Part shown: one piece after another, positions 16,779 through 26,162 of the stretch
How positions within the stretch are numbered: the first letter of the stretch is position 1
Layout of the letters: each line of letters begins with the position of its first letter
From: Pedobacter ginsengisoli
Lineage (GTDB): Bacteria; Bacteroidota; Bacteroidia; Sphingobacteriales; Sphingobacteriaceae
Length of the DNA: 64,000 bases
Reading direction: 5' to 3'
Assembly: GCF_002736205.1 (NCBI RefSeq)
Contig: NZ_CP024091.1
Coordinates: 3,221,555 to 3,285,554 of the forward strand
Program-made: the position numbers and the translations under genes
Notes under the pieces: generated by a model
Seen by the model: only the letters and a program-made list of their open reading frames with translations
Told to the model about the DNA's origin: nothing
Database searches by the model: none

Positions 16779-19700
16779 ATGAAAAAAACGATACTCACTA
16801 TCGTCCTGGCCATGCTTTGTCTAAATGTCGCATTCCCGCAAAACAGCATCATCAAAGCAAAAGTCATCGACCAATATGGCAAACCCATCTCTGGTGTTAC
16901 CATCACCATAAAAGGTGCCGCCAACAAAACCAAAACCGACGAACAGGGGATCTTTATTCTACGGAACTTCCAGCTTGGACAAACCCTAATCCTTTCACAT
17001 CTTGGTTTCCAGACCAAAGAACTTCTTTACAATCAAGTCTCCGATACCATCGTCCTGGAATCAGTTCAGCAAACCCTCAAAGAAGTCAACGTTGTCAGCA
17101 CAGGATATGAAACCATCGCTAAGGAAAGGGCAACAGGTTCTTTCACTACAATAGGCGAGAAAATTATCAGTCGAAGCGTGGGAACAAACATCCTGAATAG
17201 ACTTGAAAGTGTTACCAGTGGTCTATTACTGTATCCCCGAAGCCTGGGTGGGAATTCTACCAAGATTTCCATACACGGACGAAGCACTATATTTGCCAAT
17301 GCGGCTCCGTTGATCGTACTGAATGGTTTTCCCTATGAAGGAACAATAGACCAAATTAATCCCGCTGACATTGAAACTATCAACATCCTAAAAGATGCAG
17401 CAGCAGCATCCGTCTGGGGCACACGTTCAGGTAACGGTGTCATTGTAATTACCACCAAAAGCGGCCACAAAAACCAAAAGACCACTATCAACCTAAGCTC
17501 TACAATTACCATAGCAGAGAAACCGGATCAGTATTACATTGCACAAATCTCATCAGCTGACTATATTGATCTTGAACAATTTCTATTCTCAAAAGGTTTC
17601 TATAACAGCCGTTTCAGCAACCCCTATAATGCTGTATCTACCGCCGTAGAAATTTTCAACCAGCGTAAAAACAAAAAGATCAGTGCTTCTGATTCGGCAG
17701 CATTGATCAGCAGCCTGAAAGCTAATGACGTTCGCCAGGACATCGAAAAATACATTTACCGTCAAAGAGTACAGCAGCAATACGCGCTTAACATAAGTGG
17801 AGGCACAGAAAACCATAGCTATTACCTATCCGGTGGCTACGACAAAAACCTAGAAAGCAAAGTTTCAGACAGCTACAGCCGGGCTACCTTAGACGTCAAA
17901 AACAATTTTTTCCTGCTGAAAAGCAAGCTAAATATTGGCACAGACATCGGAATCGTATCCTCCAATACAAAAAACAATGCCGGCACATACAATCCTTTTA
18001 GCCCCTACGACCAGATTGCAGATGTAAACGGTAATTCCCTACCTGTAGTCAACCGTACCGGTTTCCGCATGTCTTATTTGGATACAGCCGGCAATGGGCA
18101 ACTCCTAGACTGGAAATACCGACCCAAGGACGAGCTTTCCCCAACAACCCAGGCAAAGGTCAATCAATACAGAATCAAGGCCTCCTTAAATTACAAATTC
18201 ACAAAGGACCTCGACATTAATTTAAGCTATCAATTTCTCAACGAGCGTACTGATCGTCCCAGCAGTTTTGACCCAAACAGCTATTATACACGTAATATGA
18301 TTAACCAATACAGCACGATCAAAGAAGGAGTTGTACAACGTATCATACCCATCGGCAACATTCTGGACCAGAGCAACAGCGAACTGACTTCCAAAATATT
18401 CCGGGCGCAAGCAAACTACACTAAACTCATTGCTTTAGATCATCAAATTAATGCCATCGCTGGTTACGAAGGAAGTGATGGGCGAACAATTTCTGAAAAC
18501 CAGACGTATTATGGCTACAATCCTGACAATCTAAGTCATGCAAACGGCACTATCAATCCATTGGAAGATTACCCGCTATATTACGGTGGGCTTACAGGAA
18601 AGATCAATACGCATCCAACCCTCTTGGGTTATATCAACATTAATCAGTCTTACTATATTAATGCATCTTATGCTTATAAAAAGAGATACGTGTTATCGGC
18701 AAGTGCAAGGAGGGACGAATCCAACATTTTTGGCGTCAAGACTAATCAAAAAGGGGTGCCACTATGGTCAATCGGATTGGCATGGAACCTCAGTCAGGAA
18801 AGCTTTTATCCTATTTCCTGGTTAACCAACCTTAAACTGCGAGCCACATACGGATACAATGGCAATACCGATAAATCAGTATCAGCCTACCTCACCTCCA
18901 TAACCAATGGGTTCACCAATATCTACGGAAGCCCCACAGCAGATATCCAAAACCCTCCCAATCCTTCTTTGAGGTGGGAAAAGGTAAAAACCAAAAATCT
19001 TGGTATCGACTTCGCCACAGACAATAACCGGATCTCAGGTAGCATTGACCTCTATCAGAAGAATGCTGCAGATCTGATCAGCAACAACCTGATCGCACCC
19101 CAAACAGGTATCACTCAATTTAAGGGGAATGGCGCGACCGTCCGTACAAATGGCATAGACCTGATTATCAACAGCACCAACTTTGACCACCGGTTCAAAT
19201 GGAATACAGGATTTCTTTTCAGTTATAACAAAGATAAGGTTACCAATTATAAAATAAAGCAAAGCTCCAACCTACAGGCTATCCAGAGTAATACTTCCAA
19301 TCCAATAGAAGGCTACCCGTATTACGCCATATTCAGCTTTCCTTTCGCAGGCTTGGATGCTACAGGAGCTCCACAAGGGTACATTGATGGCGAACCAAGC
19401 AAAGACTACACAACAATCACATCCAGCCTAGACCTGAGCCAGATCAGGTATTATGGCTCGGCCTCCCCAAAATACTTTGGAAGCATCATTAACACCTTTA
19501 CTTATCAACAATTCGAGCTTTCCGTTAACCTGGTCTACAAACTCGGCTATTACTTCCGCAGGGAAAACGTTTTTGGTGGCAGCAATTACGGATCCGCACT
19601 ATCGCCAAACTTTCAGCTTGCAGACTACAGTAAAAGATGGCAAAAAGCGGGTGATGAGCTGCATACTGATATTCCTGCATTGACTTATCCAAATTCCTCC

Positions 19701-19961
19701 GCCCGCAGTAATTTTTTTCAGTACTCAGCAGCCCTGGTAGAAAAAGGAGATCACCTTCGCCTCCAGGACATCCGACTATCCTATACCTTATCACCAAATT
19801 CATTGCTGAGATCCATATTTAAAAATGCAAGTCTTTTTCTCTATGCGAGAAACCTCGGTATCCTCTGGCGCAAAAACAAGCATCATATCGACCCCGATTA
19901 TGGCGCAACTACTATTCCCCAGCCTTTCAGTGGATCAATGGGCATTAACCTTAGCTTCTAA
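16779..19961 (+). CDS. SusC-family TonB-dependent transporter (no STN domain)
   Basis: Outer-membrane importer, 1060 residues. A signal peptide (MKKTILTIVLAMLCLNVAFP) is followed directly by a carboxypeptidase-regulatory-like domain (about 25-95), the plug (VNVVSTGYETIAKERATGSF) and the barrel ending in GSMGINLSF. It lacks STN, so it does not signal through a FecR system. With the SusD-like gene 11 bp downstream and the thioredoxin-fold gene after it, it forms a three-gene operon without any glycosidase. The ligand may therefore be a peptide or other non-glycan compound. This is inference. Confidence 0.9.
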   Translation: MKKTILTIVLAMLCLNVAFPQNSIIKAKVIDQYGKPISGVTITIKGAANKTKTDEQGIFILRNFQLGQTLILSHLGFQTKELLYNQVSDTIVLESVQQTLKEVNVVSTGYETIAKERATGSFTTIGEKIISRSVGTNILNRLESVTSGLLLYPRSLGGNSTKISIHGRSTIFANAAPLIVLNGFPYEGTIDQINPADIETINILKDAAAASVWGTRSGNGVIVITTKSGHKNQKTTINLSSTITIAEKPDQYYIAQISSADYIDLEQFLFSKGFYNSRFSNPYNAVSTAVEIFNQRKNKKISASDSAALISSLKANDVRQDIEKYIYRQRVQQQYALNISGGTENHSYYLSGGYDKNLESKVSDSYSRATLDVKNNFFLLKSKLNIGTDIGIVSSNTKNNAGTYNPFSPYDQIADVNGNSLPVVNRTGFRMSYLDTAGNGQLLDWKYRPKDELSPTTQAKVNQYRIKASLNYKFTKDLDINLSYQFLNERTDRPSSFDPNSYYTRNMINQYSTIKEGVVQRIIPIGNILDQSNSELTSKIFRAQANYTKLIALDHQINAIAGYEGSDGRTISENQTYYGYNPDNLSHANGTINPLEDYPLYYGGLTGKINTHPTLLGYININQSYYINASYAYKKRYVLSASARRDESNIFGVKTNQKGVPLWSIGLAWNLSQESFYPISWLTNLKLRATYGYNGNTDKSVSAYLTSITNGFTNIYGSPTADIQNPPNPSLRWEKVKTKNLGIDFATDNNRISGSIDLYQKNAADLISNNLIAPQTGITQFKGNGATVRTNGIDLIINSTNFDHRFKWNTGFLFSYNKDKVTNYKIKQSSNLQAIQSNTSNPIEGYPYYAIFSFPFAGLDATGAPQGYIDGEPSKDYTTITSSLDLSQIRYYGSASPKYFGSIINTFTYQQFELSVNLVYKLGYYFRRENVFGGSNYGSALSPNFQLADYSKRWQKAGDELHTDIPALTYPNSSARSNFFQYSAALVEKGDHLRLQDIRLSYTLSPNSLLRSIFKNASLFLYARNLGILWRKNKHHIDPDYGATTIPQPFSGSMGINLSF

Positions 19962-19972
19962 AACTCAAAATC

Positions 19973-21352
19973 ATGAAAAGAACATTCATATTTATCTTCT
20001 TGTGCTGCACCTTAAGCTGTACAAAGAAGCTTAACCTTAAACCCGACAGCAGCATCGTCTTACCCCAGACCATATCCGATCTTGAACAAATTCTAGACAA
20101 TGACCAGATGGACATTACTCAGGCCTTGCCCCAGATATCTGCAGACGAATACTTTATCCCTAGTAAGCAGGACCTGGAGTCCACCTACCTGCTCACCACC
20201 AGGAATGCATCTATCTGGGCAACAGACATCTATCAGGGGGAAAGTCAGATTGCGGACTGGAACCTACCCTATAAAAACATCTTTTACTGCAACAGCGTTC
20301 TAGATATACTTCAACAACAGGACATTTCGGGTGACGCAGAAAGAAAACGGGTAAAAGGCTGGGCACTGTTCAACAGGTCATATGCCTTCTACAATCTACT
20401 CAGCACTTTCAGTAAAGCTTACGATTCTAATACTGCCTCCACCGATCTGGGTATCCCCTTAAGGTTAAGCGCAGCAGTGGATGAACTGGCTGGCAGAAGT
20501 AGTGTACAGCAATGTTATGAACAGGTGCAAAAGGATCTCATCGAGGCCGCAGGACTGCTCCAGCAGAATATTATTCCTGAAAAAAGAAATCGTCCCTCCA
20601 AAGTCGCGGCTTATGCCATGCTAGCGAGAATCTATTTAAGTATGCGTGAGTATGAACAAGCTGAACAATATGCAGATAAAACATTGGAGATCTACGCCAT
20701 ACTAACAGATTTCAACACACTAAACAAAACAAGTTCGAACGGCTTTAGTCACAACAGCGAGGAGATTATTTACCACAGCAGACTTGACGGAACCTATTTT
20801 GAATTCAGCATGAGTGAGCAGAGCGCCAGTTACGGCGTAAACCCGGAAATCATAGCCCTGTATGACCCTTCAGATTTGCGCTTACCCCTTTATTTTCAAA
20901 AGAATAGCCTGGGCAATTACAATATGAAACCTATTAACAACACCAATACTGCCCCCTTCACCGGGCTTGCGACCGATGAAATCTACCTCATCAAAGCTGA
21001 ATGCCTTGCCAGAAGAGGTCAAACCCAAGATGCAATGGCTCTATTAAACCAGTTGCTGTCCACGCGCTGGGACTCCAATGCCACCGGCACAACAAAACCT
21101 TACACGAACCTTAGCGCCTTAAACCCTGATGAAGCCCTACAAAAAATACTTCTTGAACGCAGAAAATCATTGATCTGGCGGAGCCTCAGGTGGACCGATC
21201 TGAAACGCCTTAACCTGGAGGGGGCAAATATCCAGCTCCTGAGAAAAATCGGAGATCAAACTTATACACTGATGCCCAACAGTCCGAAATATGTACTGCC
21301 TATCCCTGAAGATGAGCGTGCTCTTAGCGGATTAACACAAAACCCAAGATAA
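19973..21352 (+). CDS. SusD/RagB-like outer-membrane lipoprotein
   Basis: Partner of the preceding SusC, 459 residues, slightly short for the family. The lipobox is LSC at about residues 14-16 and the mature N-terminus is TKKLNLKPDSSIVLP. The middle has the helical RagB/SusD pattern (KGWALFNRSYAFYNLLSTFS) and the end has LLERRKSLIWRSLRWTDLKR with VLPIPEDE, typical of SusD C-termini. Start 11 bp after the SusC stop; operon with it and the downstream TlpA-like gene. Confidence 0.87.
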   Translation: MKRTFIFIFLCCTLSCTKKLNLKPDSSIVLPQTISDLEQILDNDQMDITQALPQISADEYFIPSKQDLESTYLLTTRNASIWATDIYQGESQIADWNLPYKNIFYCNSVLDILQQQDISGDAERKRVKGWALFNRSYAFYNLLSTFSKAYDSNTASTDLGIPLRLSAAVDELAGRSSVQQCYEQVQKDLIEAAGLLQQNIIPEKRNRPSKVAAYAMLARIYLSMREYEQAEQYADKTLEIYAILTDFNTLNKTSSNGFSHNSEEIIYHSRLDGTYFEFSMSEQSASYGVNPEIIALYDPSDLRLPLYFQKNSLGNYNMKPINNTNTAPFTGLATDEIYLIKAECLARRGQTQDAMALLNQLLSTRWDSNATGTTKPYTNLSALNPDEALQKILLERRKSLIWRSLRWTDLKRLNLEGANIQLLRKIGDQTYTLMPNSPKYVLPIPEDERALSGLTQNPR

Positions 21353-21378
21353 CACGGTTACGCAATAATTAAAATGAC

Positions 21379-22917
21379 ATGAATAATTTTTTTCAAGTAC
21401 TGCTATCGATTCTGTTCCTAACCACTACAGCAAGTGCTCAAGGGACTCAAATTAGTCTCCACGGAACAATTGACTCCTCCATCATCAATTTTTTCAACAG
21501 CCGGGAACTACTGGTAAAAGTACATGACCCCATAAAAAAGCTGTTGAATAATGAGGAAATCATAACAGTACCCATTCAGGAAAAAGGAAAATTCCAGCTG
21601 CAGATCTCCAGTACTACACCTTTCACCTATCTTTCTTTCTGGGCTAAGGACAATAAAAGTGGTTCAGGAGCTCGCTTACCTATCCAATTTCAGGCCCGAA
21701 ATGCTAATTTTTTGGAGGAACAATATTTTTTCCAGCAAGGCGACAGCATTAAAATGTTTATTTCCAAAAACGGGAATATGGGCTTTAGCGGCAAAGGTTC
21801 AGAGAAACTAAAATACCAGAATTATGTCTTTAACTTGCCTGGCTTTTTAAGCTTAATTCAACGCCGAAGCACAGAGCTGATCAATCTTCGGGATTATGCT
21901 TTGGTAAACGAACTGGAAGATCAGGTACTGGAACTGGAATGCAACTTACGAAGAAAACTGCTGGAAAGCTATCAGCAGCAATTCAGCCCCGACGTCTACC
22001 AGCTTTTACAGCTCGACGCAAATTCCAGTGCCGCATACCTGCGACTGCGTTCGAACGCTCTGGTTCCAAACGGATCTAATGACGTGTTCATCCAGCAATA
22101 TTACAAAAATCACGTACCAGAACGCCACCTCAGTGCAACAGGTCCGAAACTTCTGAGCAGCTCTCCATATTACTTAGAATACCTTTTACTTCGTGAGCTC
22201 CAGCTTGAAATGTATACCGAATCCAAAAACAACAGTGGTAACATTTATCCTAGATTACTTATCACAATGAACAATAAATACTCAGGAGAACTGAAGGATC
22301 AATTGTTACTACTGCTGGTCACCAAGTCACCAGAAGAATCCATTAAGCCAATTATTGATAAGATTATCAACCTTATCGGAGATCAGACTATCAAAAATGC
22401 ATTGGGGCGTTGGAAGGATAAACAATCTGCTTCCGCTTTTCCCTTTGAACTCCAGGACGTAAATGGAAAACGATACCATCTGAAAGATTTTGAAGGGAAA
22501 GTGCTGGTAATGGACTTCTGGTTCACAGGGTGTGCGGCCTGCATGCAACTCAACGCTGCAATGGAAAAAATCATGCAGCACTATAAGAATAATAAACAGG
22601 TTGTATTTGTGACAGTAAGTTCGGATAACAACAAGGAATCGTGGGAAAAAAGTCTATTTACAGGACGTTACACCTCCGAGGGTACCATTAATTTATATAC
22701 GAATGGACTTGGAATGGCTCATCCCCTACTCAAGTATTACAATTTCCAGGGTGCTCCCAGGCAACTGATCATTAATAAAAAAGGAAAGCTAGTGTCCTCA
22801 GCACCTCCTCGTGCAGACATTGAAACAAAAGTGGACAATAAAAACTCAATGGTGCAACCCGCTTCCCTTAATGCCAATTCCCGTGCATTAATTAAGCTGA
22901 TAGATCAGCTTTTATGA
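21379..22917 (+). CDS. TlpA-like thiol-disulfide oxidoreductase (thioredoxin domain) with large N-terminal region
   Basis: Envelope redox protein, 512 residues, with a signal peptide cut after about TTASAQG. The first 340 residues are a helical and beta region typical of Bacteroidota TlpA/AhpC fusions. The thioredoxin domain starts near residue 350 (FPFELQDVNGKRYHLKDFEG). The active site is C385-A-A-C388 in VMDFWFTGCAACMQ, and the cis-proline region is present as QGAPRQLIINKKG. It ends the SusC/SusD operon 27 bp after SusD, before a strong terminator. A periplasmic oxidoreductase next to a DUF6520-like cysteine peptide and MauE across the terminator suggests joint thiol handling. Confidence 0.88.
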   Translation: MNNFFQVLLSILFLTTTASAQGTQISLHGTIDSSIINFFNSRELLVKVHDPIKKLLNNEEIITVPIQEKGKFQLQISSTTPFTYLSFWAKDNKSGSGARLPIQFQARNANFLEEQYFFQQGDSIKMFISKNGNMGFSGKGSEKLKYQNYVFNLPGFLSLIQRRSTELINLRDYALVNELEDQVLELECNLRRKLLESYQQQFSPDVYQLLQLDANSSAAYLRLRSNALVPNGSNDVFIQQYYKNHVPERHLSATGPKLLSSSPYYLEYLLLRELQLEMYTESKNNSGNIYPRLLITMNNKYSGELKDQLLLLLVTKSPEESIKPIIDKIINLIGDQTIKNALGRWKDKQSASAFPFELQDVNGKRYHLKDFEGKVLVMDFWFTGCAACMQLNAAMEKIMQHYKNNKQVVFVTVSSDNNKESWEKSLFTGRYTSEGTINLYTNGLGMAHPLLKYYNFQGAPRQLIINKKGKLVSSAPPRADIETKVDNKNSMVQPASLNANSRALIKLIDQLL

Positions 22918-22935
22918 CAACCCAGAAAATAAACT

Positions 22936-22972
22936 GCAGTAAAAAGGGCCGCTTTCTGGCCCTTTTTACTGC
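22936..22972. terminator. Strong bidirectional terminator between convergent operons
   Basis: A perfect 15-bp stem (GCAGTAAAAAGGGCC / GGCCCTTTTTACTGC) with a 7-base loop. It lies 19 bp past the TlpA stop and directly abuts the stop codon of the minus-strand DUF6520-like gene, so it serves both transcripts. Confidence 0.85.
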
Positions 22973-23275
22973 TTATTGATAAAGCCTTTTTGTTGGACTT
23001 TCTGTTGCAGTTGAATTGTTATCCTCTTCTACCTGCTCCAGATCACTATAATTGAACGTGGTGATACTAGCAGGAAGCGCTGGAGAAAAAGTAATTGTAC
23101 ATGACTGGGCAGTCACTTGATTACAGGCAGTCGCCGGCGATGGATTTGACACATACACTCCTGGTGAAGTTTGATAGTAGGTAGTTGCAAAACGTAAATT
23201 CCCTTTAGTGCTGGTAAATGCACTGGCGCTTAATGCAATTGCTGCAACCGCAACGCCATAAAATAATCTTTTCAT
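22973..23275 (-). CDS. DUF6520-like small secreted protein
   Basis: A 100-residue exported protein with signal peptide MKRLFYGVAVAAIALSASAF. The core ATTYYQTSPGVYV and ACNQVTAQSC resembles the Bacteroidota DUF6520 family, whose function is unknown; recognition is from memory. Two cysteines eight residues apart could form a disulfide. The C-terminus is acidic and low-complexity. It shares direction with the MauE-type gene 83 bp upstream and meets the SusC/SusD/TlpA operon tail to tail. Confidence 0.68.
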   Translation of the reverse strand: MKRLFYGVAVAAIALSASAFTSTKGNLRFATTYYQTSPGVYVSNPSPATACNQVTAQSCTITFSPALPASITTFNYSDLEQVEEDNNSTATESPTKRLYQ

Positions 23276-23358
23276 TGTTATTTATTTAAGATTGTGGAAT
23301 GATGCTGTATTTCTTTTGACAGGGTACAGCTTTACCTGTTTCACGCGCGTAAATTCTT

Positions 23359-23817
23359 CTATTTTTTATTAAGGAGCAGGGCGAATAAGGCCACAAGGAT
23401 GCATCCGCTATTGAACCAAAGATGCTGGGACCAGCTCATGGAGCTGATGATTCCCCCACAGCCACAAGGCATTTCATTACCCTTCAAAAACATTAGAACC
23501 AGATAACCTGTAAACAGCAGTAGCAACAAAAGTGCGGCTAGCAGGCCCATCCTCCTGGTGGCCGGGATGATCAGCAATATGCTGATCCCGATCTCTGCCA
23601 CCAGGATCGCTATTGCCAGTAACTTACTGTGTTGGCCGATATAGTCAGAATGAATAAAGGCTTTGCTGAATGAACCGAAATCTCCAATCTTACTCCAGGC
23701 CGCATACACAAACAGCAAAATGAACAGGTAAGCAATTATTTCAAAAACCAAAAAGCTGATCGTAAGCGATTTTCCTAGTTGACCGGAAGAGCCAGTGGTG
23801 ATAATTTTTTCTTTCAT
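23359..23817 (-). CDS. MauE/DoxX-type redox-associated membrane protein
   Basis: A 152-residue four-helix membrane protein. MauE in methylamine utilisation is needed for disulfide formation in its partner; related proteins work with thioredoxin-fold enzymes. Visible features are LLFVYAAWSKIGDFGSF in the first helix, an ILLIIPATRRMG loop and the marker PCGCGG (about residue 122-127) before a last helix with W, H and N residues. Its position beside a cysteine-bearing secreted protein and opposite a TlpA-like gene supports a thiol-redox role. The start codon is preceded by the TCCTCCCT run seen at two other genes here. Confidence 0.82.
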   Translation of the reverse strand: MKEKIITTGSSGQLGKSLTISFLVFEIIAYLFILLFVYAAWSKIGDFGSFSKAFIHSDYIGQHSKLLAIAILVAEIGISILLIIPATRRMGLLAALLLLLLFTGYLVLMFLKGNEMPCGCGGIISSMSWSQHLWFNSGCILVALFALLLNKK

Positions 23818-23919
23818 CGTAGGGAGGATTGAGTAATACTAAGTTCAACACTGAGCCTAATTAAAAACCCGATACCAATCGGTAAAAAAACCGATAGCGA
23901 TCGGCCAGAAGCATCATCT

Positions 23920-24531
23920 TCAGTATTTTCTTTTACCCAGATGTCTGGTTCTCAACCTCCCTAGGGTATCCGGAGCCATACCCATAAAGTCAGCGATGTA
24001 ATTCAACTGTGTCCGGGCAAACAGGTAATTCAGAACTTGTTCTTTGTCCAGATATCGCTCCTGGACGCTCAGGTTGTTCATATCCAAAGCATGTTCTGTT
24101 CTTAACCGGTGATGCTCACCCCTAATCCGTTCCATGATTACCTCCACTTCTTTAAAATCCTCTTTTAAAGTAACCCATTGGAAATAACTGATAAAAACAG
24201 TCTTACTATAGTCAGTTACCTCGATCGCCCGTTCGCTAACCTGCTGACTAAAGAATCCGGGATCGGTATATACAAAATGATGTGGCAGCCAAAACCAAGT
24301 CGTATTTTTCTTCAAAGTCAGTTTATTCATCCTGATTTCCCTCAGCAGGCCATCCAGTAAGAACCAAACTATTTCCTGTTTTTCCCCGAAATTCAATATC
24401 GTGCAACCTTTGTCATAAGTCGCCTCACAAAGCAGCTCCTTTAACGCAATTTTTAACCTTAAACTGATCACGATAAAGGTATCTAATACCTCTATCAGTT
24501 GATTAAAAGAACTATCCGAGATCCGTTTCAT
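23920..24531 (-). CDS. Crp/Fnr-like regulator
   Basis: A 203-residue regulator from the ATG at 24531; longer upstream frames overlap the preceding gene. The first half has the beta-barrel sensor pattern of Bacteroidota Crp-like proteins (QEIVWFLLDGLLREIRMNKL, FSQQVSERAIEVTDYSK). The C-terminal half has LDKEQVLNYLFARTQLNYIA and MAPDTLGRLRTRHLGK, an HTH. No cAMP-binding phosphate cassette is evident. The start overlaps the end of the LuxR-type gene by 20 bp, so the two are translated together. Confidence 0.75.
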   Translation of the reverse strand: MKRISDSSFNQLIEVLDTFIVISLRLKIALKELLCEATYDKGCTILNFGEKQEIVWFLLDGLLREIRMNKLTLKKNTTWFWLPHHFVYTDPGFFSQQVSERAIEVTDYSKTVFISYFQWVTLKEDFKEVEVIMERIRGEHHRLRTEHALDMNNLSVQERYLDKEQVLNYLFARTQLNYIADFMGMAPDTLGRLRTRHLGKRKY

Positions 24532-25495
24532 AGTAACACTGATTAAAAGAAAAAACCTTGATCTCAAAACCCAAAAATTGTTGCAATTCAATCTTATTCC
24601 TGGCACCGGTTTTATAAAAAATCCGCTGCACATGTGCATCCACCGTCCGAACTGATATGTGCAATAGCTCCCCGATCCACTTATATGTCTTCCCAAGACA
24701 AAGCATTTGGGCAATTTCCGTCTCACGGGAACTCAAGCCAATATCAAGACAGGTTTGTTTGAAATCGTTTTGCTGCCGTTCGTCCATTGCATCCTTTTTC
24801 ATCAACCGCATTTTTTCCAATCGTTCAAACCGACCTGATTTGTGCAGGAACAACAGGCCATTAACCACAAATCCTGTGTTGGTAAAGATGACCTCCACCC
24901 ACTGGATAACATTTAGATAGGCAAATAGACACATGAAAATCCAGGGAGAAACCGCCCAGCAAATCATATGCATTTCCAATCCAGCGTAAGGCTTTCGAAC
25001 CGACACTACTGAAGTGTATTTTTTACGTACTGCCCTGAACATGGAAAACAGCAATACAGGCGAATAAAAACACGGAATGATCAATCCATAACTAATTGCA
25101 AATTTCAGGTCACCTGATAACGGATACATGAACACAAAAAATATCAGATAAGGCAAGAGCAAAAACAATGGTGCCCCATATAATGCATGAAATTTCAACA
25201 CAGTCAAATTAAACGACCTATAAAAATAGAAAGGAAAATAAGCCGCCATTAAAAATCCCGAGCCATAGGCTAACTTATTCTGTAAGGAAACAGAAATAAA
25301 ATGAATCCTGGGATCTGGAAAAAGAGCACCACTGAGGTTATAGTGCATCAGCAAGATTAATAATACCAAATAGCCCACACGGCGCTTATCATCAGGGTAC
25401 ATTAAGTAGAGGTATAACTGTACACTGAAAATCATGAGCTCAAGAATCAAGAACACAAAAGTGATCAGGTGCATTTCAGAATTAAAGACTAACAT
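24512..25495 (-). CDS. Membrane-anchored LuxR-type transcription regulator
   Basis: A 327-residue protein with six or seven hydrophobic helices in the first 220 residues (from ITFVFLILELMIFSVQLYLY onward) and a C-terminal LuxR HTH. The HTH reads LSSRETEIAQMLCLGKTYKW and ISVRTVDAHVQRIFYKTGAR, followed by NKIELQQF. It probably senses an envelope signal and acts from the membrane. It is first in the regulator pair before the Crp-like gene and shares the CCTCCCT-ATG leader motif with the MauE gene. Confidence 0.85.
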   Translation of the reverse strand: MLVFNSEMHLITFVFLILELMIFSVQLYLYLMYPDDKRRVGYLVLLILLMHYNLSGALFPDPRIHFISVSLQNKLAYGSGFLMAAYFPFYFYRSFNLTVLKFHALYGAPLFLLLPYLIFFVFMYPLSGDLKFAISYGLIIPCFYSPVLLFSMFRAVRKKYTSVVSVRKPYAGLEMHMICWAVSPWIFMCLFAYLNVIQWVEVIFTNTGFVVNGLLFLHKSGRFERLEKMRLMKKDAMDERQQNDFKQTCLDIGLSSRETEIAQMLCLGKTYKWIGELLHISVRTVDAHVQRIFYKTGARNKIELQQFLGFEIKVFSFNQCYYETDLG

Positions 25496-25541
25496 AGGGA
25501 GGATGATTAGGCAATGATTGGAATGTCTTATTTGACGAACG

Positions 25542-26111
25542 CTATGTGAGGTATTTTAAGAAGTATAAAGTGTAACCAATATCCTGTGTATGATAGACAT
25601 GAAGGCCGAATTTCTGATACCAGGGAATATTCTCAACCGTAGAAGTTTCCAGGTAAAAAGGCAAGCCCATGACCTCAGCTTCGTTAGTTAATTCCTGTAA
25701 TAATACACTGCCTAAACCCCGCCCAGCCGCTAAAGGGTCTACACCAATAAACCAGAGGTAATAAAATGGCAATTGGGGATGCTGTTTTTTTATTAAGGCC
25801 TCCCGCTTAAGCACTTTGGGTAAATTAGAGAGACCTATTACTTTAAAAACGAGTTTTACATCCCAGTAAATCCCTTTTAAGGTAACGCTCTTCTTATCGG
25901 GAAACAGCACCAGTGCACATGCATTTTTATCTTCGGACAAAATCACTCTGCCATAAGTGTTGCACATGAAATAGGCGTACTCCATCAATAACTTTATTCT
26001 TGACAAACGCTTTCTATCTTGCTTGACAATATAGTTTACACTTTTATTGTCTTTAAAAGCATTTGCTAAAATTTCAGTTACCCGAATTCGATCCTCATTG
26101 CTGATTACCAT
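25542..26111 (-). CDS. GNAT-family N-acetyltransferase
   Basis: An acetyl-CoA-dependent acyltransferase of 189 residues. Motif A is clear as FIGVDPLAAGRGLGSVLLQE (about residues 120-139), giving the pyrophosphate-binding loop, followed by FYLETSTVENIPWYQKFGL, a usual motif B. The acceptor is unknown. It lies 51 bp downstream of the 57-residue Thr-rich peptide on the same strand, so both are probably one transcript. Some RiPP pathways (goadsporin, paenibacillin) use such enzymes to cap the mature peptide's N-terminus. Applying that here is inference. Confidence 0.85.
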   Translation of the reverse strand: MVISNEDRIRVTEILANAFKDNKSVNYIVKQDRKRLSRIKLLMEYAYFMCNTYGRVILSEDKNACALVLFPDKKSVTLKGIYWDVKLVFKVIGLSNLPKVLKREALIKKQHPQLPFYYLWFIGVDPLAAGRGLGSVLLQELTNEAEVMGLPFYLETSTVENIPWYQKFGLHVYHTQDIGYTLYFLKYLT

Positions 26112-26162
26112 ATCTTAATTCAATAAAACACCCAAGATACACATTATACCAATTTGGACTTT

